DNA of 64,000 bases from Crotophaga sulcirostris (Eukaryota > Chordata > Aves > Cuculiformes > Crotophagidae), in the NCBI GenBank assembly GCA_013397455.1, contig VYZB01000096.1, forward strand, positions 1,962,521 through 2,026,520, given 5' to 3'. Positions 47,776-60,763 of this stretch are shown here, piece by piece (position 1 is the stretch's first letter; each line of letters opens with the position of its first letter). The notes under the pieces are model-generated. The model was not told the origin of the DNA. It saw only the letters and a list, made by a program, of their open reading frames with translations, and searched no databases. A program made the position numbers and the translations under genes.

Positions 47776-50383
47776 AATTAACACCCAGAGAGAAAATAAA
47801 TATATGATGTTGCTACAGCCTTGACATTTAGTACAGCCTGGTTCATCAACCTGCACTGTACTCTGGAACATCAAATCTAATGGACCCAAACCAGCACAAT
47901 TCTCAAGTTTTGGTGCAGCAAGATTTTAGTAGGCTGAATAAAACCACAATTCCCTCAACCCGGAAATGTCTCAGATTCAGCCACTGGCCACTGCAGAGAT
48001 TTATATGTGGCAGGACTTAATGAAAATTAATCAGAATAAAATAGTTTTAGCTTTTAAAACTATTGATATTCTCAGCCAAAGCAAGATATTTTGGAGAGGC
48101 TAAGGAGTTCTGATCAGAAGCCCTTTCATCTTCATTTGGAAGAAATAATTTTCATTAATTTTATAGCAGATAATTTAAATGCTTTTAAGCTTCTGCTTAG
48201 TGTGCAATTTGTGATGTGGAAGCTACTTGAAAGAATTTTAGTTCTAGGCCAAAAAAGTAAAAATCATTAAAGATTAATCTCACCAATGTGTTCTGCAAAA
48301 GTTTCTCTCTCTTTTTTTTTTTCTTCATCGATTAGACCAGATGACTTGGATTCTGTTTAAAATGCTTTTACTAAACTAGTTCCCCTTTAAGACAGGTAGC
48401 ATTGTTTGAACATCAGCTTTAAAACCTTAAAAGCTGAAACTGACTATTGAGCAAGTGGAATGTATGCAAATTTGCCAGTAATTTAAAATCTGACTGTGTT
48501 CATAGTAATGGATTATGTTCATCTCCTGAGCCTAATGCCTAGTCACTACATAAAACCAATTGTGAACAATTACAACACTCCAGTTTAATTGGAATCTGTA
48601 ATAAAGCATTAGAATCACTTTGCTTGCTTGTTGCAAACAAATCTGTACACAGAAATTATCAATTTAAATAAACTCCTTAGACTAGGAGAGCCTTATTTGT
48701 ACAATGAGTACAAGACAAGGGGACTCAGAAAAAGAATGAGAAGAAGTGTTGAAGAATTTGATGAGTTCCAAGTGTTAGTTAACTTTAATTAAATTTAAAA
48801 TAAAGATGCAAATAGTAAACAAACCCCAACAGAGTTCCAATCATAGGAGAAAAGTAAACAGAAAAAGCAAACCATTATGTAAAAAAATAGACAGATATTT
48901 TTATTTCTTAGTGGAACACTGATTCAGACTTATAAAACCAATGGAAAAGAACATTTTCGCTATTGTAAACTGTGTTACTATAACTAATTACGCAGACAGT
49001 TTACAATAATATTCTATTTCTGATTCTAGCTCTTTCATGCATCAAATGAATCACCAGACAATATCTGTTTTTAAAGGAAACTACTTGTGCTTTCTTTCAG
49101 TAGCATGTAAACTGGGCACTGTATTTACCTCAAATATCTCACATATCTAGAGATTATAACACAGAGAGATGAGATTATATCAGTATTTTCCAGTGTTTTC
49201 CTGGATATAAATGAAGAAATTCTGTAGAATATGTGAGTAGAGAATTCAAAATGAGCTAAAAGTATTCCCACTCATACTTCTATTCAATTAATTATATTCT
49301 ATAAAACCCCAGTGTTTTATGTTTTATTCTCATGACAGAAGGTCTTAAGAATATTGAAACTATTCCCTCATAAAGTATTTTAAAATTTTGCTTTAATAAT
49401 AATATAATTTCCACCTCTCAAGATTTATGTGAACAGCAGCAACAAATCAGCAAAAATGATTGATTTCTTGATGAACTGGCTATTAACATGGCCGTAAATA
49501 TGATATCTGTAATTACATTTTCTGTTCTTTAACAAGAAGGTGGCACAGTAAAGCTTGTGTCAGTAAGAATAGCACTTTCCTTGATTAAAAATTCTTATAG
49601 AATAATAGACTCTGCATTACTGTTGCATTTCTTTTTTTTTTTTCTTTGGTAGGGAACTTGTATGTTTCATGCCATTTAGTAAGCTGGCCTTACTGATGAA
49701 GTATTGTACTGCCAGTACCACAGTTTATTACATGATAGTCATGCAAAGCTTCATGTATGAGTGGATGCAGGACATGTCTGCCCTATGAAGGGGCTATCTG
49801 TAAGGCTCATTTTGAAAAAGCTGAGAACAAGAAGAACAAATTAATGGTATTTGTTGTTTCCGTTCCTGTTATTTCCTCTGCAAGCAATTCTTCCCTAGGA
49901 TTGTCTGCCCTCTGGAAGAAATCTGAATCCATTTCATGCAGCTAAATGTCACAGTCTGAGAAATACTAACTTATGATCTGTTGTATAGTTGTTAAGTTAT
50001 TTAGTGTATATGATTTTCACTTGGTGAATATGCTATAGCTAATTACGTTATGAAATCCTTATTTAACAGGCAAAATAACAGGCCAAAGTAATTACTAATG
50101 CGTTTTAAATTAATTACAGAGTAAAAATGAGTTTTTATTTAATTCACCTGATAGCAGATGAGCCCAAGGTTCCATGCTTGGAATGCCATCTACTGTTGAA
50201 GAAGCAAAGAAAAACCAAAACCAAAAAATAACCTAACCCAAAATCCCTTGCAAAACCTCCTTTTTTTGGAGTAGTTTCTTCTAAAATGACACTCTCCTTA
50301 CATTTTTACATGTACATTCGCATACTTATTACTTGTTAGCCCATCTTTTTTTTCAGAATATTTAAAATATATTGTGTGGAATT
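47776..50383. other. AT-rich non-coding stretch, possible conserved element
   Basis: No gene was seen. A segment at 48410-48640 includes an octamer-like ATGCAAAT and is discussed as a possible conserved non-coding element. Confidence 0.35.
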
Positions 50384-50432
50384 CACAGTATCACAGTATC
50401 ACAGTATTACAAGGTTGGAAAGGACCTCTGAA
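50384..50432 (-). mobile_element. CR1 LINE tail, inverted, about 50 bp only
   Basis: Three perfect copies of CACAGTAT (50384-50407) followed by ACAAGGTTGGAAAGGACC are the inverted end of a CR1 with the GATACTGT-type tail, the same tail type as at 27278-27296. The insertion is extremely 5'-truncated. Confidence 0.85.
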
Positions 50433-53400
50433 AAGGGATAGAATGTGTTTGGTTTCAGTATCCTAGCTTTTGTATCAGTTTTAAAATTGGACTTTCTTTT
50501 TTTGTTTTATGAGTTCCCTGAGATTTTCAGTTAATTGCAAAAGGGACTGAAACATAAGTTAAAAATAAAATCTCGTCTTTCCAGTATAGAATTAATAGAA
50601 GTTACATTAAATAAGGAAAGTTGCAATCAGACACTGTAATAAATATCCCTTAAAAATAATTATGATTAAAATTTCCTTTTGAATGGTATGAAATATTAAG
50701 AGAACGATCTTTCTCGGGAAGTGAGGGGGAGATTTTTTCTTCTCTTTTTTAGAAAAACAAGTGTAGGACAACAACTAAACCAGTATTTGGCTATATGCTG
50801 CTGAAGTTCACTTTGATAAACTTGTGCATAGAAGTTACAGATGTACGCAAGCTGGAGTAGCCTTGTAAGCGTGTTTGTTACATTGGGATATATTTATGCA
50901 TGTATTATCACTATGGATAAATGCTTGCATTTTGGTAATGAAAAAGACAATATAATTCACAGTCATCATGTTGTAGTAATCTTCATTTCCAGAAGTAGAG
51001 TATGGCTTACTGTAATACAGCTCTTGTGGTGTGTTTCACACGTCCTGTAGGCAAGACTCTCTATTACACAAAATACTAAAAGATTACAGCAGTAGACCTC
51101 AGACATAAGCGCTTTTCCAGCACTCACTTTTCCAGATGAGACCTTTTTTTTTTTAAAAAGTGACATGAGGTATAATGGTAGAGTATTTGTCTTACATATT
51201 GTATTGGAGGAAAATTTTCTTTACAATTCACTGTGTGTTACTGTTCTTAAAGGAAAACAAACAAGCAAATCCAAAATGTGGCTAATTTCAAACTAATAAC
51301 AGTAATAAAGTAAAAGATAATTAGAATTTTCTTTAATTATATTTAAAAATAGATACATTCAAATGAATTCTAGCTATCAAAGATTAATCTTTGTTAGGAG
51401 ATTGGGTTGTAGTAGTACATGTAACTCAAACATTTTTCAACCTAAATCTCACTCAGACTTGCTATGGAGTCCCCATAATTACGCAGAATTGCATTTAATA
51501 ACAAGTCTTACGTGACAATTGGAGAATTTTACCTGTGTCCCTTCTTTCAAAATGAGAGGAAACTCCAGTACTGTTTTTCTGATTTGACTTCTGCTATTTT
51601 AGGTTGAATATTTTTTTTTCTCCGTAAATCACCTGCCTGAAATGTCCACATATCAGCAGGATTTATGGCAGTATCAATTATTAAATTGAAGAAAAATGAT
51701 TAAACCCAAATAAACCCTTTTTATTTTTTAAATTTACTTAAATATCCATGTTTTTAAAGCTTAATCAGCCAAAATTTCATTAAAATAGTTTAGAACCCCC
51801 TGAAATTCCTGAGTGAAGACAGTTACTGCTTAAGTAGAGGCCTTGATGAAATGTCAGACTCCCATGTGAGGCATTTCAGCCTGTACGCAATGTGAGCACT
51901 GAGATTATAGAGAAGTCAGGGATTTTCAGATTGTGTGAGAGACAGTAGTGTGACCAAATACAGGACAGATGACGAATGATTAAATTATTGTCTCACAACG
52001 TAGCTTCTTAAAGAGAAGAAGATGGGTATTTTTAAGTCTTTTTTGTCTAGAAAGGAGTCCATTGACAGAACAAACTGTTTAAGTTCAAGAAAGTATTTAC
52101 CTGTATCTCATGTTCTTGAAATTGTATTTGGAAATTCATTCTAGTGAAGAATTACCTAATGCTAGCTGCTCTTTGAAAGAGCCAATAGAAACTTCTATTG
52201 AAGAAATATTTATAAGGCTCTAGGGCTCCTTAAAACTTGCTTGCTCTTTTTAACTGCTGCCCTTGACAGCCTTCATATGCATTGACTGAATCTTTGTTTT
52301 GGTCTTGCTGCATTTTTAGCACAGGCTAATTTTTGATTTTACATGTTGCAAGTTACCTGGTCTGATCTTGTGGCTCTTACATATGGTGTTAGAGATGAAC
52401 AGCTAAGAGGTAATGGATAATTTACCCAGAGAATATCACACTGGTGAAACTCCTAGTTCAAGAAGGTTGCTAATGTGACAACCTGAAAAAAACTTCTGGG
52501 ACTTCAAAACTGGAAGACACTTCTTCACTGAATGCATTTTCTTATGTAAACATTTTTTATACAGGATGAATAATGCTACTGTTGTCTAGATGTTTTTATT
52601 GCCTCTGCTTGACAACTGCCCTTGATCCAAGACTTTCTATTAATTATTGCTTTATAATTTTTGTTTTTCCTAGTTCTTGTATATGCCTCATTCCCTCAGC
52701 AGACACAAGATACCCAAGTGGGAAGCAGCTGGCATATTCCGCATGGCAACCAATTATAATGCTGACAGTTAAAAATTCCCACGTACTCTGTGATAACCAA
52801 AATACTCTTTTTTTGCTAAATATAGGGAAAAGCCATAGTAGCCCATTTTAAACAACGTGATAGGTTTGGAAAAATGCTAGATTTTTAACATTGACCTTTT
52901 ACTATCACCTCCTGATTCGAGGCCTCCTGCTTGGAATTTTGGATAACCTTCAAAAGAGAGCACTGATCCATGAATTAATTATTGGAACTGCACATAACAT
53001 AATGGCTCCCATTTAGTATAGTATTTATTTATTATTACAGTTGTACTACAGTCATTTTCTCATGTGCTGATTTGTGATTTTGAGACTCATTTTATGGTTT
53101 TACTATCAACACCATAGCGGAAGGGAAAAAGCCTGACCAAATTAGGAAACGTGTAAGTGTGGGAGCTTTCACTTGCAGAACTCAGTGGCTCTATCTCTTT
53201 CTCCAAACAGAAGCAAATAATAGGAAACATTTTTGCCCTGAAGAGTTCAGGTCCTAAGATGAGTCTGTTTTATTGTGCTGGTTTGAAATAATCAAAACAT
53301 ATTGTCAGTCTCTTCAGTTTTAGAGTTGAAAATACAGGGCTGTTGAGCACTATGTATTCAGTTGCAGTAAACCACGTTTTAGTATATGTTTTATAAAAAT

Positions 53401-53994
53401 GTTAGTGTCAAAATTTCACCTTGGGGCTTGTTTGTCTGGAACCTTTGATAAACCATCTCATTTCTAATTATCACCTAAATAGCCAAGTAGTCTTAGTCTT
53501 ACAGAATAATAAATAATGTAGGTGGTGTTTATACATGGTGTTCATCAGAGGTTCATGCAGTGATCTTGTTCAGCTGGGACTATTATACAGGAGCATATTT
53601 AGGTCTATACTTTTCCATAAAGTGGGTGTGGTACTTTCTTGTATCTTTAACATCACTTCAGAGTGGACTTCAGGGATGTTTAACCTCTTCAGCTTGGATT
53701 TAAATAGGTTTTAAATTTAGTCTGTGTTAAAGGTATTGTTTCTAGTCCAAGTACCCAACTCTCCACCTACTTGTTCACTAATATCAAATGTCCAGTTACC
53801 TCTCAGCTACTGTTCTTGGAGGTGTTCTTGTGGAAACTGCTGATACTTTTGTTACATACAGGCCAAAATCATTCTGGAAAATCACCTAAACACTTCTTCA
53901 GGAAAATCTTTCAATTGAAAAGACATCAATTTATTGTCCAAAATATGATTCTTCTTTATTCAACTATCTATATTCTCTAAATTAATAAAATACT
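50433..53994. other. AT-rich non-coding stretch
   Basis: No recognisable gene or repeat up to the second gap. Confidence 0.4.
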
Positions 53995-54120
53995 NNNNNN
54001 NNNNNNNNNNNNNNNNNNNNNNNNNNNNNNNNNNNNNNNNNNNNNNNNNNNNNNNNNNNNNNNNNNNNNNNNNNNNNNNNNNNNNNNNNNNNNNNNNNNN
54101 NNNNNNNNNNNNNNNNNNNN
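53995..54120. other. Assembly gap (126 N)
   Basis: Undetermined bases flanked on both sides by very AT-rich sequence (AATTAATAAAATACT on the left, TAAAATAATTAAAAATTATA on the right). Confidence 0.99.
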
Positions 54121-55991
54121 TAAAATAATTAAAAATTATAAAGTGAATGTTCTAGCATAAATAGTATAATCAATGCAGAGAATCAATTCAGTTAATATGC
54201 AAACATTTTACAGTTATCCAATTCACATGACATTTATATTTAACCTCCTTAACTCTCTTTTCTTGGGGTTAAACATACCAACATAGTTTAGCATCTGTAG
54301 AGGTGCCCTCTTTCAAGGAAACAGTGGATTCTTTTACACATATTTGACTGTGTGACTGTGTTAACTCCACTGTTTGTCGAGAGTGGGTGCAGGCAAATTT
54401 ATATATAGTGTACGTGTCGCATATATTGACTTCCATGTGTGAACAGATAGTCACTGTGTATTAATTCTCTTTTTAAGTTTGCCAGTTGTTGCAGTATGTA
54501 TCATTGGGTAATGTTACAAAGATTTAGAAAAAGAAAAGAAAGAGTCCTCAGGAGGCAATCTAGGAAAATGGATTAATGGACTTTGCACTCTAAGATAGGG
54601 TGGTGGAAACCTCTGAATATAGCTGGAGCTGATAATCTTCCCCCATTTTCAGCACCGTCCCTAGTTAAATCAAAGGAACAGTCATCCACACAATGGCTTA
54701 GATATAGTTATGCACTGAATGCCATTTTTGGTGAGGAAGACTGGGAGGAAGAGGGGAGCCGCGGTAGAATTTTATCACTGTTTTTTTTTTTAAAATCCTA
54801 TTTATTTTCAGTGCCGTTTTCGAGGATGTATTGGGGAGCAAGTTTTTCTGCATTATGAAATATTGGTGTATGGTAAATACTTTTAAAAGATTATGATCAT
54901 GGATTATGATTCAACAGTGATCTCCTTTTTACTCTTTTCTTTTAACACGTAATCCGGGTTTTCGAAGGTAAAGGATAAGCTGCAAAATGCAGAAATCCCA
55001 GCTTGTTGTTGATATTCAGTTAAACATTTCCAATGGCAAGGGTAATACCTTTGTAAATATGGCAAGGATTTACCTGTAACATGAAGATTTTACAGACTTT
55101 CACAGATATTTGGTAAGCAGCATGTACTAACACAAAATGAACAAATTTGTTCGTCTAGTGTGTTTTGGGTATCTACACAATTTAGTACAGTAAGGTAATT
55201 TAAGCTGGATTTTTTGATCTGCTTATGGATTTTTACTGCAGTACCTTTCATTTAAAACTGTGTGCATGAAAGGATGTAGGTCTCTCTGCCTTTCAGGTGC
55301 TTTAAAACTTCTTTAGTCAGGTAATGTAAGCATCAGCTTGTAAAGGATGGCTTTAAAAATATTTCCTTGATAGGCATTTGTTAGTAATTGACTTTTCATG
55401 AGATTTTTCATTTCTATAACAACTATCACAAGCATCACAAACACAGAGATATCCTATTTTTATTACTTGCAGGACATGGCTTCTACTATATAACGTAATG
55501 TTGTCACAGTAGTCCTGTCAATTAGTAGTATTTCCCTTTTTTTAGATTCTGTGCAAGAAATAGAAGTATCTAACTTAAAATCCATAAACTGAATTTATCC
55601 TTTTGTCTTCACTCTTTCCTTGGTTTGCATTGAAAAGATATTTGCTAATTATCAAATGATTTTGCCATAGTTCAAATCTGCTAGTAATTGGAGACAGTTA
55701 TTGAAGAGAGAGAATATTATCTTTGTGTCAAAGATTGTGTGTTGGTATCTTGGCTCTTGAGAGAATTGCTGGCTCTGTACTGTCACCTGGGCTAATGAGG
55801 TCTGGAATACCCAGAAGAACCATAGATGGCAAAGTTGTGAACCTTGAGAGTGCTGTTGGGTTTGAGAAAGATAGTAGGGTGTTTATCCCTGCCAAGGTTG
55901 GCTGATTCTGAAATCTGGATTTCCTCAAAATTCACTGGAGAAGCTGTTTCATTTCAGATATCTAGAAGGTGCAGAGTGTGTTTTACGGGTA
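54121..55991. other. AT-rich non-coding stretch
   Basis: No gene or repeat was recognised. Short overlapping open frames on both strands near 55723-56029 run into the LTR and are not called. Confidence 0.4.
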
Positions 55992-56580
55992 TGGTGGTTC
56001 CGGCTAAAGCAGAACATTTTTTTCTCTGACTTTTTCAGCCTGATACTCATCACCAAGGTAATGGGCCGTTGGTGTGTAGAGAGGCAGCTGCTCACTCCTA
56101 TTCCTATGTAAATGAAGGCCATCCCAGAGCTGGTGTCAAAAGGGGTCTCCACTGCTGAGAGATATGGAGAGGACAGGTGACCCAGCCTGGCCAAGGAGTC
56201 ATACTCAGTATAAAAGCTCAGTATAAAAGCTGACTGAAGGTCATGCCCTCCCTCTTCTTTGATGGTAGACTTCAGGGGGGATCCTCATCTGTCTGTCTGC
56301 CCCTGAACCCATCTGTGCGTTCCTGGATCCAGTTCCTCGATCCATTCCTGAGTCCAGTCCAGGACTCTCCCTGCCTGCGATGTCATATTGTCATCGGGGG
56401 AGTTTGAATTGGTTTTGTATACTTGTATATATTTCATTATTTTTCTTATTAATTTTGTTATCTTCCTTTTATTATTGTTGTTTCATTAAAGCTGTTTTAG
56501 TGTTAGTTTCCAATCTGCAAGTCTTTCTCGCTCATTTCCCTTTTACTGTGGAGGTGAGATTGGGACTAAAAGCTGCCCAG
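55992..56580 (+). mobile_element. Endogenous-retrovirus solo LTR with duplicated TATA box
   Basis: The start TGGTGGTTCCGGCTAAAGC matches the LTR-start fragment at 40325. The promoter region carries CTCAGTATAAAAG twice in tandem (56204-56216 and 56217-56229), so two TATAAAA boxes lie 13 bp apart. A C-rich segment with CTGTCTGTCTGCCCC and several TCCAGT/TCCTGGATCC pieces follows, then an AT-rich part with an ATTAAA polyadenylation signal at 56485-56490. A U5-like end follows (GCAAGTCTTTCTCGCTC, TGTGGAGGTGAGATTGGGAC). No internal viral genes adjoin it, so it is a solo LTR. Right boundary and target duplication were not resolved. Confidence 0.75.
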
Positions 56581-59500
56581 TTTTAGTTACTTACCTGCCT
56601 AGACAGGGGGCTAATCCAAGACAATTTTCATGGATTTAGACACCTGAATTCTGCCCACATGTTTTTGTGGCTATGCACCCATGTATGTAAAAGCAGAGAA
56701 GAGGTCTGGTAACATGGAGCTTGTTGGTTTACCTGTGACCACACCTTTTGGGATTTTGGCATTGTAGATTTTAGACGAGAGCTTGTATGGGTGGCAGTAG
56801 ACTGACGAATAGAAAATTATTAGGATTTTAAAGAGCTTAGAAGATTTTGTCTAATGTTTTTACTACCTTTTCTCCTGCTTCCATTTTTATTGTTTGCTTC
56901 CTTCTTCTTTCTATTCTGTTCTATTCATTTTCTGTGCCAGTGGGACTAGCCATAATCTCTGAGGAAATCTAACGTCAAAAATATTCACTGAGACCTGAGA
57001 TCTAACCTAATGATGTTATATCCTAGAAAAGATCAAAGTGATCTGGCACTTGCACTGTGTAGGCCTGCAGAGGAACACAAGAGGAATGGTACTATGAGTG
57101 TTTCAAAGCACAAAGTGCATAAATGTTTCCCAGTGACAAAGTGCAAAAATTCTTTATTGTTGACAAGAAGAAAAATCCTGGCTTGATTTCAAGTGAAGAA
57201 GCACATGGAGTTACAGTCTGTGCAAAAATGTTGTCATAAAGGCTTCAGATTCTTTTAACATTTTTGAATTAATTTGGTCCTTATGCAAAGTGTTGAACGA
57301 TTTCCTGTAATGACCAAATAATAAAAATTGAAAATAGTGGTATTCCACACTCTTAGAATGTGTTGTCCCAGTCAGTGTTGATCAGACGTGTTATCTGCAG
57401 CCTGTTGGTGGTTTTAGTAAACAAGTATCAAAATTGTTTCTAATGAATAACTAGACCTGACATTGTTCTTGGCAGAGTTTTTAGAGGATAAGATTGAAAA
57501 GGTGCAGGAAGGTAGTACGGAAGGAGCAGAATACAGTCATAAGGCTTGGGGTTTTTCACTTAGTCTGTTGAGTAAATCAAGGTTTGAGGTTTCTTTGACC
57601 TGTCAATCCAGTCCTTTTAAGCAGTTATTAGTTGCTGATTTTTTGAGAGGATGGGAGAAAGCAATGCATATGTATAGGAGTACACAATGTATTAAAACAA
57701 AAAGCAATTGTTTCAACCAAAGGAAATACAGCTGTGTGTGTGTTTGTAGACCGGATTTAAGAGTCTGGAGTGTCTTCAGGGTTCTTTTGTACAGAAAAAG
57801 TTGCATTAAAAATGCATTTTGTGCATTTTATCTAATATGTCATTATTTCTATAAGTTACTACAACTCCTACACCTACTTTCATCTGATTGAAGAGTCATT
57901 TGGAAATAGAGCAGCAGACATTAGTCTGTAGTTTGCTGATTTAGATCCAGAATCTCTATCTGTTCCCCGACCTTGAAATATAAATATCTGTACTGTACAC
58001 CTGTTGACCCACAACATCAATATTGGTTTAACTTCATATGGTAGAACCTATTTTTTCAATAGATTTTTTATTTCTTTTCAAATTGTAGCTTGCCCTCCAT
58101 GATTGTTATAAAGTCAAGGAAGTTCACTGCCTAATTCAGGAACTGAAGGACGTATGAAGAGTGCTCAAGGAATGCGTCACAGTTATATAATAATGGAAGC
58201 TGTTGTCCTCACATAACTGCAGTGTTGGAAATTGTATAGTGGATGAGACACAGAATTGTATGAGGAGAAAAGATTCTTTCACAGGAGAGAGATTTTGAAT
58301 TGTGGGGTCAAATTATATCCGGACTTAGAACACAGGGTCCTATAAAATACTGGGAAAATAATTTTAAATACAGGTTTTCAAAGTATCTGCTAATGGATAA
58401 TGTTTTTTTACTTAATGGTGCTATACTAAAAATCTGATTATAAGATTTTCAAAAATACCAGTGGTTTTCAGCTGCAGTTGAAGTCACCAAACATACACTA
58501 TTAAAGATGTTAGATGCTCTTTAAAAAAACACACCAAAGATTTTAAACAGCATATAGTTATGCAGAATTAGTGTGCAGTATCGCAGTTTTGATCTTACAC
58601 TATTTTAATCTCAGTTCCAAATGTGAAAATGATTGACCATGGTCACTATCCAAAGGAAAGATGTTGATTATAATTTGATTATGTGAAGTGCTCAGATTTC
58701 CTTTGTTTAGTTCAATAGAAAAATTCACAGTGAATTAATAACTTAAAAGTGTCCAGTATGTATGTTTGGAAGTCACATAAGGAGAGGAATATAGGGAACC
58801 AAGGATTAGCTGCATAATCAGTTTTCTTTGTACAGTTACCAGGGAGGCGATATTTACGCTGTCTAGTTCTAGGTGTGTGGCTTAGGAGCTCTGAGTCCAG
58901 GAGTGTTTACACCTCCTAGTTAACCATATAGAGCTTTTAGGCTCTTAATGTTGAAGGATCTGAATTAAATATCCTAAGCTGCCTAGTAGAGAAAGTATGG
59001 ATGTACTTGGATTCCCTGCTCCTCTCTCTCCTCCCTCTCCCCCGTTGAATTTTCTGTGTCAAAACTAGTATGGTATCTCGTGGTTGAAGATAATGTTATG
59101 ATTAAGACGCATGGTAGGGGGAAATTGTGACTGCATGAGAATTTTTTTTTTTTTTTGTGTGCACTGGAACATTACTTTGTATATAATTTTCCAAAGTGCT
59201 GAAGAGGCAAAACCATGCTAAAAGACTTTTTACTGTATGCTGCATGTTCGGTTTTCCCTTTCTGTAGTTAGTTTCGAAAAGGTTTTAGTGTGTCTTAAGT
59301 GTGCATTTATTTAGTTCTTACACAGTCATTGGACCCTTTTTATAGAAGTATTTGGTGTGGTATCATATGGAGAAGGAGTTGTGGAGCTATTTTGGTGAGC
59401 TTTAATTTTCTGCCCAGCACTAAACATCTGCTTAATTTGGGAACCTGCATTCTCTGTTTAGTTAGGTAAGAGAGTACTCTCCACAGAGAAATTCAGAATA

Positions 59501-60335
59501 TCTATTTAGGAATCTCTTTGGGTTTTCTGATTATATGGGGAAGCTAGATCCTAACTTGATATTTAAGACACATATCTGCAATTAGAGGATGTAAATATTC
59601 CTGTGGTTATGTGTCTCCTTTCTTGGGTTTGGTGGAGAGGAATTACGTAGAACATCAGCTTACTCACTCAAATCAAAGCATGCATTGCAGCTTGGATATT
59701 TTCCGAAAGAAAATGGACAAATATTAATAAGTGCTATGCAGACCTACTGCATGTATTATCTAATTATTTCTTATAGCAAGTCTCAGTTAATTTTACTCAG
59801 AGTAAAAATCCTTAGCGTTCCTTCCTTAGCTTTTAGAGTTACATTGTAAACAGCCCTGACATTGTAGTTTAATAAATACAGTGCAGTTTTTCATTTAATC
59901 TATTAGTTCAGGATATTGCATTTTAGATAGCATGTTATATATTATCACTTCACCTGGAATTACGATAGGCAATTTAGTTGTAAATAAAAAAATAGATGAT
60001 AGTTAACAGAATCAAAGCACCTTCCTTTGCATTTATAGCTGAATGTACAGCTGAAAATGTTGTAGCATGACATTCTGTCCAAAGAATTTGAAACCAGTTA
60101 TAGAACATTCCCAATTTCATTTTGCAACTATAAGTTTTAGTTATATGGCATTCCCGATTTTTAATTCTAAATGGAAATAAGCATGTAATACAACTTAATA
60201 TAAATATATGAAAAATATTTAACTTTTTAAACTCAAAGTAAGAACTTTCTCCTGCCCACTTGATACAGACTGTAGAACTTCAGGGTAGTTGTTTTACAAC
60301 ATGTTGCACTCAGTTGTGCAAACTTATCTTTTTAG
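56581..60335. other. Non-coding stretch with weak candidate exons
   Basis: No exon is firmly called. Three short pieces with good-looking splice sites and an open frame (57477-57512, 58089-58151, 59346-59394) are given as findings. A 142-codon open frame at 57463-57891 has no recognised domain. Confidence 0.35.
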
Positions 60336-60368
60336 GGTCAAAGAAGAGCAAAAACCACAGCTGACACA
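60336..60368 (+). CDS. Candidate 33-nt coding exon, unknown protein
   Basis: Acceptor CTTATCTTTTTAG has a clean pyrimidine tract and the donor is ACACA|GTAAGT, a full consensus. The exon is 33 nt. Of the three frames, one hits a stop inside, and one hits a stop soon after joining the next exon. The remaining one (phase 2 at both ends) gives VKEEQKPQLT plus a split Gln codon completed by the exon at 60764. Charged and Pro/Gln-rich content suits a flexible linker. The neighbour 395 bp downstream has matching phase, the main support for both. Microexons of this size are often alternatively spliced, and its length keeps the frame if skipped. Confidence 0.5.
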
Positions 60369-60763
60369 GTAAGTAAAATATCCTAAAATGCAGTAGGCTT
60401 GACTTTTCTACCTTTGCCATGTTCTGCTTTCTGCACCTTTGATGGTATTAGCTTTCACTAATACCTGATAGGCTGCAGGTAGTTTGTCATCTGCTTCCTG
60501 ATTGCTTGTAAGAGAGCTGCCTCTAGCTTCTTACTTCATCCACATGTTAGCTGGATGTAGGTTCTTGCTTCCTGCTTGTGAACTGGTGACCTGTAAAACT
60601 ATATTTCCCTTACATCCTTAGTGGCTGACTTAGTATTGCAGCTAACATTCCCATTGGCTCTAGCTTTTCTGCCTATATATTTTTATTGACATTGGATAAG
60701 AAAACATTTAAACTAGTGTGGTTTTATTGGTTATTCAGTCACATTATTTGCTTATTTAAACAG

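Noticed and set aside
58842..58873. Possible small exon between TTACCAG and CTAG|GTGTGT
   Set aside because: About ten codons, a weak donor, and two of three frames closed or uninformative.
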